Source of the DNA: Brasenia schreberi
Taxonomy: Eukaryota > Streptophyta > Magnoliopsida > Nymphaeales > Cabombaceae
NCBI GenBank assembly: GCA_036023115.1
Contig: JAYKKT010000064.1
Span: forward strand, 5,012,001 to 5,076,000
Length of the DNA: 64,000 nt
Direction of reading: 5' to 3'
Made by a program: the position numbers and the translations under genes. This document shows, one piece after another, positions 36,801 to 48,140 of this stretch. Numbering within the stretch: position 1 is the first letter of the stretch; each line of letters starts with the position of its first letter. The notes under the pieces are model-generated. The model did no database searches. It had not been told where the DNA came from and saw nothing but the letters and a program-made list of their open reading frames with translations.

Positions 36801-39800
36801 TTGGCTAAATCTCCTAAACTAATACTAACATCTTTATTTTCATTAAAAAGATTATAAAAATAGTTTTTTCATCTATTTCTTATATCATCATTTGCCACTA
36901 GAATTTTTTCATCCTCGTCTTTTATGCATCTAACATAATTAAGATCTTTAGTTTTCTTATCTCTAGCCCTAGCTATCCTAAAAATATCTCTTTCACCCTC
37001 TTTTGAGTTGACTTTTTTATATAAGTACTCACAAATCTTAGCTTTTGTTTCACTAACGGCCTTTTTTGCTTCCTTTTTTGCTTTCTTATAAGCTTCTAAA
37101 GTTTCACTAGTTTTCTTAGCATAATGTAATTTGTAACATGCCCTCTTTCCCTTGATTTTATTTTGTACTACTTCACTCCACCACCAAGCTTCTTTTTGTG
37201 CCGGTACACCTCCCTTAGATACCCCTAACACATCTTTCACAACTTTCCTAATATGTATAGCCATATTGTTCCACATATCACAGGGTGTGCCAACATAATT
37301 CCAAACATCTCCTTACAGGACTTTCTGTTTAAATATATCTTCTTTCTCGCTTTTGAGGTTCCACCATTTAGTCCGAATAGCTCGATGCATTCTTTTCTTC
37401 TTTGTCCACTTTTTTATTTGTAAATCCATAACTAAAAGTCGATGTTGGGTGGTTAAGCTTTCTCCTAGGTGAGCTGCTAACTACAAAAGGTAGAAAAATT
37501 CTTTGTCTAGCTTTTGTTTAGTTTGTTTCGAAAAAAAGGTGAGGTTTAGCAAGAGGAGAAGGTTCAAATTATACGTAACAGACAATAGAAACTCTTAATA
37601 AGGTCAGATGTATGAATTTCAAAGGAGGATAAACTCTTAGCAAGTAGCTTGAGAACAAGTCTCATCTGTATCCATTATATACATGAAAGTATAGTTTGCC
37701 TACAAAGGAAAGAGTTTCATAGCTATGGAATCTGAACTGAACTTAGTAGTGGATCCTATACACCCTCTGTGTTAACTGTTAAGTACTGACGCATAGAATT
37801 TCTTGTTCTAATTTTCTATTTGAAACACACCTTCATTAGTGAAAAAATCTCCTAGGTCTCAGATTGAAAGGATGTGACTGGAGACAACAGCTGCTTGCAA
37901 ATGACACTAATCCCCTTGCTTTAGCTCCTTGTGATTGGTTATCATGGGATTAAAACCCTTCATATACATGATTGATACAGTAAAGAGTGCCTTTATAATT
38001 CAAAAAAAGGCATTTCAACAAGGCTTCTGCGAGATCAGCAACTATATATGTTATGCAACTTAGAAGAGACAGCAGACATGTATTTTAAGATGGACCTCTA
38101 GAGAACAGAAATGAATAATATAACGATCTAAATGATCTACCAAAGAGACGGAACCAGAAAAAGACTAAAAGAATTCATTTTTAAGATGCTTTAGTTGTGT
38201 AGAGGCACTAAGCAAAACGCAAGTAACAGGAATCAACAAATGAATAACCATTAAAGATTTGGAAGGGGGTCCACAAGTAATATATATTATATAATGCAGT
38301 GTAGGATGACCAAAGTTGTGGCTTTAAGAAAGACTAAAGAAAGATAAGCACAACCAATAGAACCTATCTCAAATAAAGAAGAAAAACAGAATTAACAGAA
38401 TCTATCTCATGCGGTTGGATAGGGTCATCAAATAACTATACCAACTCAGAGAAGCAAATCAGCCAAAAGGATTAGGACTTCAATAAATAATCATGGTGCA
38501 TAGTTGACCTTCTTAGACACACACATGATGTATTGAATAAGCATGTCAGTTGAGAAATGTACAACAGAAAAAGCCTTCCTCCTGGAAAGTTGTCCATAAC
38601 AAGTAGGGCTGGAGGATCCAAAAAGATGAAGAAACCAGCCTAGAATAATGAGGAATGTTTTGCCCCGAGGTCAATGGCGTCACCAGATTTCCCAGAAGGT
38701 AGAGGAACAGAAATAGTAAAACCATAATGTCTTCAGCGGAACGGGACTTGAGGTGTCAACACTTGTCGAAGTGACATGTCAGAAGGTAGTGATTGTTCAT
38801 TAATCAGGGAGTTGTTAAGCAATCAGGAAAACTATGAAGCTCCATAAAGCTGCTGTGATTCGTATGAACAGTCTCAGGTATAACAGCCAAAAATCGACCT
38901 TCTTGGTGCAGGGACACTGATTTACAAATTGGTTATGGTACCTGAAGTTGACATTCTGTCCTCCAATGATCCCCGGTGGAGTGACTGCTGAGACAAGCTA
39001 ATGCAGCCCCTTTTCCTTTGGATTGATGATTCAGTGACTATTCCTTGCTCATGCCCCCATGTTCCTGCCTATCTATTTGCTGACATTGCTAAAAGGTGCG
39101 GGACAATAGAAACAATGAAGGGGACCATCAGCTTTGTGCCATCGGAAAGCAAAATCCAGGTGGGGGAAGAGACTCCAATGCGTTTCTCTGACGGCTGACA
39201 CTCCTATTTGTTTGCATCTGTGGAGAACTACATATACTCAGTTATGGGGAGGGGAAAGCTTGGCCTACCTATAACCACCTAGCTTGTGTAGCCTTCAAAA
39301 CAAGTCTATGCTGCTATTCACTATGTTTGTCATGTAACTTTTGCACCTTCTTGGTGCTTTGCCATAAACTGTTTATTTATCCCAAAAGAGAAGGCCGAAA
39401 ATCAACTGAGGGAGACCCAATATCAAATTACAAGATGAAGGGAGAATAGTTGCAAGTAATTCGTGCAGTGTTTTAAGGAGTGAACAAAGTTGTTGCTGTC
39501 AAATCAATCAACACTTTTTCCTATAATCTTATGTGACAAAGAAGAAGCAAAAGCTTCAAGATAGAGAAAGATGACGGTCTACAATGCGAATAGAAAATCA
39601 TTGTGCTACATTAGAAGTTTCTGGCTTTGTAAACCAACAAGCCTCCACTGTTCTTTGTTAACTCTGAAGCAACAAAAGGCAAGTTCTACAATTCACAGTT
39701 CAGTATGTTCACAGACCACCATCTTCATCCTCAAGTTCATTTATGCTACAAAGAGATGATTGCAATGGAAAGAATATACGGTTCAAGGTGTTCGATACTA

Positions 39801-40551
39801 GAATGCCAAAGAAAAGTCAGTCAATGATGAACACAGAAACCAAGCCTTTTCTCACACTGGGTGCGTCGGCTACATGGATACTCGGTTGCCATTCTGATAT
39901 GCTCCCTAAATCCTCGAAGAGCCTTAACCAAGATCATGTTTTTCAACTAATCGCATGCCTCGGGAGAAAATTTGATATATATGGTGAGCATATTGAATTT
40001 AGCAAAGCGCAACAAAGTCAAAGCAAACCCCTTCATCAACCACAAAACAACAAAAGAAATTGTTTGTATTATGTTGCAACGCCACCCACAAAACTCAGTA
40101 ACGCACCTCGCAGTCTTGTAGCAAAATACAACAATGAATGAAGTGTACTAGAATCACCAATACCAAATTATCACGTAACAAGCTAAAAGGGCTACCAAAA
40201 GTCCATTACGAATAGTTTATAGTATAGGAAGATGGTCGAGCACAAACTGGTCGAGCCTCCCAAAGAGAACGCACAACCAGGAAAAACCCTAAGCGACCAT
40301 CAACACAAGAAAGGGAACCTATAGATAGATTACAGATGAAAAAGCATCTAGAATTCGCTACAATACGGTATCGGAAGAAAACCTAATAAATCTGGCGAAG
40401 AAAAACCAACAAAGAGAAAACAGGTAAGAGACACACACGCACAAACAGAGAGAGAGAGAGAGAGAACTGACTCGGCTTGGTTCCTAAAGTCCGTCAAACG
40501 AAGACGCATGGCATTTGATATTGCAGTTTGCAGGTCTGTCTCGGACTCCAT
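30892..40551 (-). CDS. HIRIP3/CHZ-type histone chaperone with two DEK_C-like repeats
   Basis: Probably a nuclear histone (H2A-H2B type) chaperone. Eight exons join in frame to 1386 nt (461 aa): 40551-40472, 35209-35104, 34185-33902, 33742-33637, 33288-32926, 32839-32760, 32676-32552, 31133-30892. Residues 27-62 ([17 protein letters not shown]) and 157-192 ([14 protein letters not shown]) are related helical repeats on two 106-nt exons of equal phase. Residues 193-313 are Lys/Ser/Asp-rich and disordered. The C-terminal half ([57 protein letters not shown]) parallels human HIRIP3, including the NIISGS block of the CHZ motif. An acidic tail follows (about 425-455). ATG 40551 is the only sensible start. 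Introns 1 and 2 hold LINE insertions; intron 7 holds a tandem duplication. Family assignment is from remembered sequences. Confidence 0.88.
31211..31834 (+). repeat. 312-bp near-perfect tandem duplication in intron 7
   Basis: Copy 1 at 31211-31522 and copy 2 at 31523-31834 are directly adjacent. Both begin GCATACGGCA and end CTCCTTTTCGTCTT. By eye they differ at only a handful of positions and small A-run indels. The duplication lies wholly inside the last intron of the chaperone gene. Confidence 0.96.
34810..34871 (-). mobile_element. Extremely 5'-truncated LINE end
   Basis: Only about 62 bp: a (CAA)n tail and the 3'-terminal CTAAGCCTTTTCCCATAC block, followed by GGGGTCGGCTAC. The flanks ACATGCAAATGCA (34797-34809) and ACATGCAGATGCA (34872-34884) look like a 13-bp target duplication with one mismatch. 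It lies in intron 2 of the chaperone gene, in the gene's sense orientation. Confidence 0.8.
35261..37465 (-). mobile_element. 5'-truncated LINE in intron 1 of the chaperone gene
   Basis: About 2.2 kb with a perfect 16-bp target duplication TAGGTGAGCTGCTAAC (35245-35260 and 37466-37481). It starts on the + strand with the (CAA)n tail. Reading the - strand: a basic segment ([20 protein letters not shown]), then RT blocks [15 protein letters not shown] and [15 protein letters not shown], then [13 protein letters not shown] with catalytic FADD near 36075, and finally [10 protein letters not shown]. Frameshifts separate the blocks (at about 36360-36390 and 35700-35785) and there is at least one stop in the 5' half, so it is not currently coding. 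Confidence 0.94.
37482..39838. other. Remainder of chaperone intron 1
   Basis: No supportable exon or transposon. A 65-codon open frame at 39001-39198 (+) has no recognisable family and no splice context. Confidence 0.5.
39839..39885 (-). mobile_element. LINE/SINE 3'-end relic
   Basis: A short match to the LINE 3' terminus (AAGCCTTTTCTCACACTGG, GTCGGCTACATGGAT), without a (CAA)n tail. It diverges after TGGAT and may belong to a related family. Confidence 0.5.
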
Positions 40552-42864
40552 TTCCTCCTCCTATCCGCTCTTTCACCGGCTGCCTCTGGTTTTCAGAGAG
40601 GACAGAAACGTTTCTTTATTGCGTTTGGATAGAAGGGAGAAGACGTTCAAACGAGATACTACAGACTAGATGAATCAAGGGCGTTCCCGATTGCCGCCAG
40701 AAAAACGCCAAAAAGCGTTCAACTTTGTTAAGAATATGGCTTCACACCAGGAGGCGTTCAAGTTTCAACCATGGAAACCCCAACCCAACCCGACCAGAAC
40801 CGGGCTGTATTACCTGGTTTACTTGTTCAACCCCATGTTAAAGAAAACCCCAAAAATCTTTGCATTGGGTATTTTATATTTATATATGTGTGTGTGTGTT
40901 TATGCGTGTGTGTGCACAAGATCGAGGTTGCCGCTATAGCCTGTTTATTATCAACTTAATCTTCAATTTGGATGTTAGAAGTGTCTTTTATGACTAATTA
41001 TTGTCTTTTATGAATTTTTTGGGAATTTGATTTGGCAGACATATTTGAAAAGAAAAAACACCATTCTCAGGTGAACTTCAGGTAGTTTCTTTTTTAGATG
41101 AGCAAGCTGGGGCTAGGCGGAAATGTATACAAGTAAGAGCAGTAAAACACCCAATAGATTCTAATGACTCCTAGTATTAGTATTAATGGACATAAGGCCT
41201 CATCCATAATTGCTCGTGTAATAAGGAAGGAGAACCACCCTCCATTTCACTAATTATTTTCGTTAGAAATAAAAAAATGTTTTCATTAAAAGATTATCAA
41301 TTTATTAAAAATAACGGAAGAGGTAATTTAAGGAATGAGCCGTTTCTCTTGAGTGTAACTAAAACCCTAAAGATATACACATCCACAGGGTCAAGTCTAA
41401 CGGTAAGATTTGACAAAGAAAAATGTTTTATGAACTATATCGCCCTCTTTGAGAAAACAGGCCTAGGCGATTCACAGCTTAAGAACGCTGCTCAGCATTT
41501 GATACATTGTCAAGCTTCCGCAAATGCAGAACCCAGCAGGTTCTCAATTAAAAAGAAGGCTTGAAAACAAAGTAACCAAGAGCTCTATGGTTATGTCACT
41601 ACAAACCAATAGCGGATCTAGAATTTTATATGGAGTGGAGCGAACTGTCTGTTCAACCATTTAAGATGGGTGAACTATGTATAGTAGTCATGAACTTAAT
41701 CGTACTCTATAACTCTTTTATTGCCTTTTCGAATTTCAGGTGGGGCAGCCGCCCCACCTTGTCTCAATGTAGATCCACCAATGCTACAAACATTTCTGAA
41801 GCTGAGCTACCTCACATCACAATACTCAAAACCAATGCATAGTCTGTTTTTTGTGGTCCTGTTGATCTTCCTTCTCTGCACATTTCAGCTCTTATCTCAA
41901 AGAAGAACCAAAATGGCTGCTGCTGCTGCTCCATGCCAACTCTCTGTCCCTCTCATATGCACCAACCTTTTCCTAAGCTTTTCGTGAGGATATTTCTGAA
42001 CAATTATCTGCTGTTATTGATATTTACGTCAAAGAGACAATCCAGGCCTCAATTCTAGCAACGGAAGAAACAATATATAATATATTTATCGTGGTTATAT
42101 TAATCTTCCTTGTATGCACCTTTTGTTATCTCAAAATTAAAGACCAAAGTGGGCGGTTACTTCTCCATCCCAACTCTCTGCAATAACTGTGCTTTCAATC
42201 TCTGGTATGTATGTAAGTCTTCATAATTGATGCTTCTGTACAATTATCTGCTGTTTCGCTACAATCACAGTGAAGGCCACGGGTTAGGTGGCTTATTTTT
42301 TCCGGTGTAATTGTTGCCCTCACTTCCTGATTGCACTAAACGAATATGAATCAGGTTTCTAACTTGCGGCATGAAAAGACGGTGGAAATCATCACATCAC
42401 GTCTGGAGTCTAAAACCACCTTGTGCTGTCGCAAGGATCCTCATCCATGCTTCTCACTCATGTTGTAGCTGATGTTGCTGGAGAGCGAATCAATTTGCTG
42501 CAATAAACCAGCCCCTGACTTGCCAGTTCTAGAATAGCCTACTGTAGATAGATATTTTTTTGTGACCTGCAGGCGGAGGCATCCATATGTTGGCATAAAG
42601 CCATCGATATTGGTTTGATGTCCATAGGATCTTATTATTGGTGATATGTGCTCTATGATAGCATTAAGAGCTTCGTCGACCAGCACATCTGTTGATTTTG
42701 TTCGCTGGGAATATAGGCTGGAACTCCCAAATCTTTTTTATCATAATACTAATAGCGACAAGTTATGATTGATATATTTATGTATGAATTTGTACCTCTT
42801 TCATCTATTTAAAGCATGTGCCACAGACATTACAGTTCACGACCGATGTAGTATTGATAATGAA
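40552..42864. other. Upstream flank of the chaperone gene and intergenic DNA
   Basis: The first few hundred bases should hold the chaperone promoter on the - strand. Open frames at 41277-41564 (+) and 42441-42686 (-) have no recognisable motifs. Around 41850-42200 a short motif pair recurs (CTTCTCTGCACATTT and CTTGTATGCACCTTT; AATTATCTGCTGTT twice), suggesting an old local duplication. Confidence 0.45.
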
Positions 42865-45800
42865 TAACAACAACAACAACTAAGCCTTTTCTCATACTAG
42901 ACGGGGTCGGCTACATGGATTCTTTGTTTCCACATATCCCTATCGTGTGTCATGTTAGCAATTAACTCACAATAAGCTAGATCATTCTTTATTGTTTCTT
43001 TCCAACACTTTTGTGGTCATCCTCTACCTCTTTTAATACTTTCCAAATTTAGTTTTTCTAACCTTCTTATAGGTTCTTCTTTTGATCTTTTTTCTATATG
43101 TCTAAACCATCTTAAACGATATTCTCTCATTTTATCCTCTATTGGTGCCACTCCTAATTTGTTTCTAATAACCTCATTATGTATATGGTCTTTTCTTGTA
43201 TGACCACTCATCCATCTCAACATCTTCATTTCTGTCATAGACATCTTTTGTACATGCTGATGATTAACTACCCAACACTCAGAACCATAACATGGCATTT
43301 AAAATTGACTCTAGGTATTTAAAATTTTCCTTTTGGAGGATGCAATGTGTGCCAATTTTAGTTTCTATGTCCTCTCAGGTAATCAAATGATAAAACTTAC
43401 ATTCCATATATTATGTCTTTGTTCTACTAAGTCGGAGACCTTTGCTTTCTAATGTTTCTCTCCATAGTTCCAATTTTCTATTAACTTTTCCCTTAGACTC
43501 CTCCACCAATACAATGTCATCTCCAAATAACATACACCAAAGTACTTCATCTTGAATATGTTTTGTTAACTCATCCATCACCATTATAAATAAGTATGGA
43601 CTTAAAGTTGATCCTTGATGTAACCCAATATTAACTTCAAAGAAGTCCGTCGTTCCTTCATTAGTCCTCACACATGTTTTTGCACCATCATACATGTCTC
43701 TTATAAGGTTAATATATGTCAATGGGATACCTCTTTTTTCCAAAGTTCTCCAAACAACCTCCCTCGGTACCCTATCATAAGCTTTTTCTAGATCAATAAA
43801 ATGTGAAGGTCTTTCTTTTTTGCTCTAAAATGTTCCATAAGACGTCTCAAAAGGTGAATCGCTTCAATAGTAGATCTGTCTGGCATGAATCCAAATTGGT
43901 TCTCTGTTGTACTTGATACTTATCTTAACCTACGTTCGATAATTCTTTCCCATAATTTCATAGTATGGCTCATTAACTTGATACCTCGATAATTCGCACA
44001 ATTTTGAGTGTCTCTCTTGTTCTTATATATGGGTATAAGTGTACTTGCTCTACATTCCTTTGGCATCTTTTGGTTTTTCCATATTTCATTAAATAGTCTT
44101 GTGAGTCAAGTGATTCCTATTTCTCCTAGTATTTTCCAAACTTTTATAAGAATATTATCTGGTCCTACCGATTTACCACCCTTCGTATGTTTAAGAGCCT
44201 CTTTGACTTCATTCTTTTGGATACGTCGGTAGAAATTGTGGTTTATATACTTTTCTTATTTGGCTAACTCTCCTAAGCTAATACTAACATCTTTATTTTC
44301 ATTAAAAAGATTATAAAAATAGTTTTTCCATCTATTTCCTATACCATCATTTGCCACTAGAATTTTTTCATCCTCGTCTTTGATGCATCTAACATAATTA
44401 AGATCTTTAGTTTTCTTATCTCTAGCCCTAGCTATCCTAAAAATATCTCTTTCACCCTCTTTTGAGTTGAGTTTTTTTATATAAGTCCTCCCAAATTTTA
44501 GCTTTTGCTTCACTCACGGCCTTTTTCACTTCCTTCTTTGCTTTCTTATAAGCATCTAAAGTTTTACTAGTTTTCTTAGCATAATGTAATTTGTAACATG
44601 CCCTCTTTGCCTTGATTTTATTTTGTACTACTTCACTCCACCACCAAGCTTCTTTTTGTGCCGGTATACCTTCCTTAGATGCCCCTAACACATCTTTCGC
44701 CACTTTTCTAATATGTATAGTCATATTGTTACACATATCTCAGGGTGTACCAACATAATTCCAAACATCTCCTTGAAGGACTTTCTGTTTAAATATGTCT
44801 TCTTTCTCGCTTTTGAGGTTCCATCATTTAGTCCGAATAGCTCGATGCACTCTTTTCTTCTTTGTTCATTTTTTTATTTGTAAATCCATAACTAAAAGTC
44901 GATGTTGGGTGGTTAAGCTTTCTCCTGAAATTACCTTACAATCTTTACAACACGCTCTATCTTTTTTTTACAAATAAAGTAATCAATTTGTGTTTGTGAT
45001 AAGCCACTCTTATAAGTAATTAAATATTCATCTCTTTTTTGAAGATTGTATTGACTACAAAGAGATCAAATGCCATAACAAAATTTAAAATCTCCCTACC
45101 TTCCTCATTTATATCCCCAAAACCAAAGTTTTCATGAATCCCTTATATCCTAATGCCTCTTTACCGACATGTCCATTTTAGTCTCCTCTTAAACAAATCA
45201 TCTCCCTTTATGGAATCTTTTGAATCACCTTATCTAACTCTTCCCAAAAAGTTGTCTTTATACTATCTTCTAGATCTACTTGGGGTGCGTAAGCACAAAC
45301 TATATTCAAAACCTCTGCTCCTAACACTAATTTCAACGTCATGATTCGGTCACCATATCGTTGTATGTCTACTACACTATCCTTTTAAATCTTTATTTAT
45401 GATAATACCAACTCCGTTTCGAGCCTTTTCTTTACCTGAGTACCATAATTTAAAACCTATATCCTCTATCTTCTTTGCTTTTTCTCCAACCCATTTTGTC
45501 TCTTATAAACATAGAAAATAAATCTTTCTCCGAATCATAGTATCTACCATCTCCATTAGCTTACCGGATAATGTTTCGATATTCCAAGAACCAATACAAA
45601 TCTTATTATCTAGGACTAGCTTCCTTACCCCCGCATTCGTCCATAATTAAAATGCGGAGACCTTCTCTGAAAATTTTTCACTACATTCAGGCGACAATAT
45701 AGCGGGACTAACTTCTTTACCCACACCTGTCCATGATGTGAGAACCCTCCCTGCAATTGATTCACTACATTCAGGCGAAAATGTAGTGACCCTTGCTTAC

Positions 45801-45991
45801 TTATTACTGCATTCGGGCTCTGCAACACATCGCTAGGCGGGAACACCCCAAAGCAATGCTCATAATTTTTGTAATCCATGTTATAAAAATTCGACGAAGT
45901 TTTACGCTGGCTGTCGGAAGCATAACGCAACCCTCCTCCTTTATCCGGGCTTGACCGGCAATGCAAGGGTGATCCTTTACATGGGCAGAGT
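42865..45991 (-). mobile_element. Nearly full-length LINE with endonuclease and RT remnants
   Basis: About 3.1 kb, flanked by TAGTATTGATAATGAA (42849-42864) and TAGTATCGATAATGAA (45992-46007), a 16-bp target duplication with one mismatch. On the - strand the order is a 5' leader with GGATAAAGGAGGAGGGTTGC, an endonuclease start (SWNIETLSGKLMEMV, then ETKWVGEKAKKIEDIGFKLW, NGVGIIINKD), the basic region, RT with YGD-box FGDD (FADD in the 35-37 kb copy), the C-terminal MSGHTRKD block, and a (CAA)n tail. Many stops and frameshifts make it inactive. About 100 bp of RT near 43300 is deleted relative to the other copy. Confidence 0.92.
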
Positions 45992-46007
45992 TAGTATCGA
46001 TAATGAA

Positions 46008-47695
46008 TCTTTGACCAAATTCTTTTAGTGAGGTTGCGTTGGTGGAATATGTGGTTATCAGTCTCCGTAATGTTCGCACATAAGCAACCCGTACAAATCA
46101 CATCAAGGCCCAACCTCTGCATTTTATCTAACTGTTGCTAGCAATACTGTGAGTTGTACATTAGCAGGTCTAAAGGCACTTCATGCACCAGTTGACGAAA
46201 CTATGTTTCTAAATCTGGGGAGGACATGCACACCCCATGAGTTGATATATCTGCTTACTTTTTTATCTGAGCATCTTCTGTAAAGTTTTAGGTACCTGTT
46301 CTTGTTTGCGGAATTTAAGATGAAAGGAAGAATGTACAAGGCCTTCTGGATCTTGCTTGATGTTTTAAACTCCGGCTAGTGCTGATCGACAAGCCAAACG
46401 AATCGAGTTATCAGCGAGCTGAATTAAACAGTTTTTCATCTTCTACAAGCCAAGCTGAACACACACACACAGATTTCCTTAAATATCTTAAAAGCCCTCA
46501 TTTCCATGTAATCATGATTTGTTAATTTCCTTTTCATATCTGCACACCCTTTTTACTATTTATGTACTTTTTTAAAATCTAAAATACCCTCAAAACAAAT
46601 TTTCTCCCTTTTCTCTTTACAAATGCATACCGTACCCCATGATTCTAACATCACTCTCCTTTGACAACTTCTTGCAACTTCCAATAACAATTTGAAGTCT
46701 CTTTTTTACATGTTTCAAACATTATCAATTTCTATTTGATAGTTTAAAAAATAACAATCTAATCGAAAAACTAACAAACTCTTAAAATAATCAATATTTC
46801 TCATCAAATAAAAAGAGAATAAAATCCACTGTATTTGATATTGGGTGGTTGACAATAAACCACAAAAATGAGTTTTATAAGTTTTTCATTCAATGTTATT
46901 CTTCCTTGTATTATTTTCCATTGAGTTGTCATACTAAAAAAAATGGAGATGCGGTTGAGTTATGTCTCTCATATAGAGAGATGCGGCTCCATTGCATCTC
47001 TACCTCACAAATAAAGAGTGGTTGGAATGCCAACATCAAATACACAAATTATGACTGAATCAACAAACACAAAATACCTCATCGAATCAATCGCTTAAAC
47101 CTCTTCCTCTTTTTCTGCAAGAAAAGGTGACGGAGCTCCAACGGGATCAACACTAGAACAAGGCACCAACATTGCAAAGAAGGAAGAGAGCTTCTAACAA
47201 AGGATAGAGATCAACCGCTGGTGAAGTCAGAGGTAATATGAGATTTTTTAGAAATGAATGAATGTATTTTTGGAAATTGTAAAAAAAATGTCAATAATAA
47301 TTTGAGGTGTGCATATAGTAATATACAGTAATAAGGAGACCAAAGCCAAACATGCACCAGGAATCGAACTCACCACCAGCAACGTGGGTATACCATCAAA
47401 ACATTGACAGTACAGGTAATTTGCATTTCTTATGACTGCTGACCAATAGACCATATTAATTTTATCAAAATTGTTAAGGTAAAAATTAACAAAAGGACAT
47501 TTCACGAGCTTTCACAGCCAAAACATACCATATTTATGTTCAGCTCATATGGTTTAATGAACGGAACATGAATGAGCTAGGCAGCCCAACTATGTATGCC
47601 TTAGTTCATTATTACCTAGCTCCTGCAGCCAGTCTCTCCTCTTACACCAAACCCTTCCATGGTCAAACTAAAGGTACCCTAAATGCACAGTGAGA

Positions 47696-47698
<3 letters not shown>
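46008..47698. other. Intergenic, no gene recognised
   Basis: AT-rich. No exon or transposon motif that I can support. Confidence 0.5.

Positions 47699-47781
<83 letters not shown>
47699..47781. repeat. (CT)n microsatellite
   Basis: About 40 CT units, followed by a short CA run. Confidence 0.97.
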
Positions 47782-47785
<4 letters not shown>

Positions 47786-48140
47786 ACACACACAGACAGC
47801 CACGTGCATGCACGCACAACACAATCTCCAATAATGGCCAGAGAAGTTTTCACCAAGATCGGCTTCTAAAATGTTTCTGGCTTACAGATCACTAGACAGA
47901 TATTGAAGCATTCGGTGATACAATTATATAGAATGAATGTCAAGGCTTGTACTCAAACCACCAACTACAACAATAGAGAAAAGATAAGCTTCCTAATATA
48001 ATCTACTCCCATCCAACTGGGTTAAAAAATAACCATGATACCTGCCAAATTCTTAGTCTACCTTGCCAGAGAATCACATACCACCCTGTTACTTTGGCAT
48101 TTAGAAGAGCACATACGGAGAGCATGCAAGGCATTGGTGT

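Noticed and set aside
39001..39198. 65-codon ORF inside chaperone intron 1 as a nested gene
   Set aside because: No family, promoter or splice context; the flanks look like ordinary intron.
47668..47895. Ser/Leu or Arg/Glu repeat proteins over the CT/GA tract
   Set aside because: Pure microsatellite translation on both strands.
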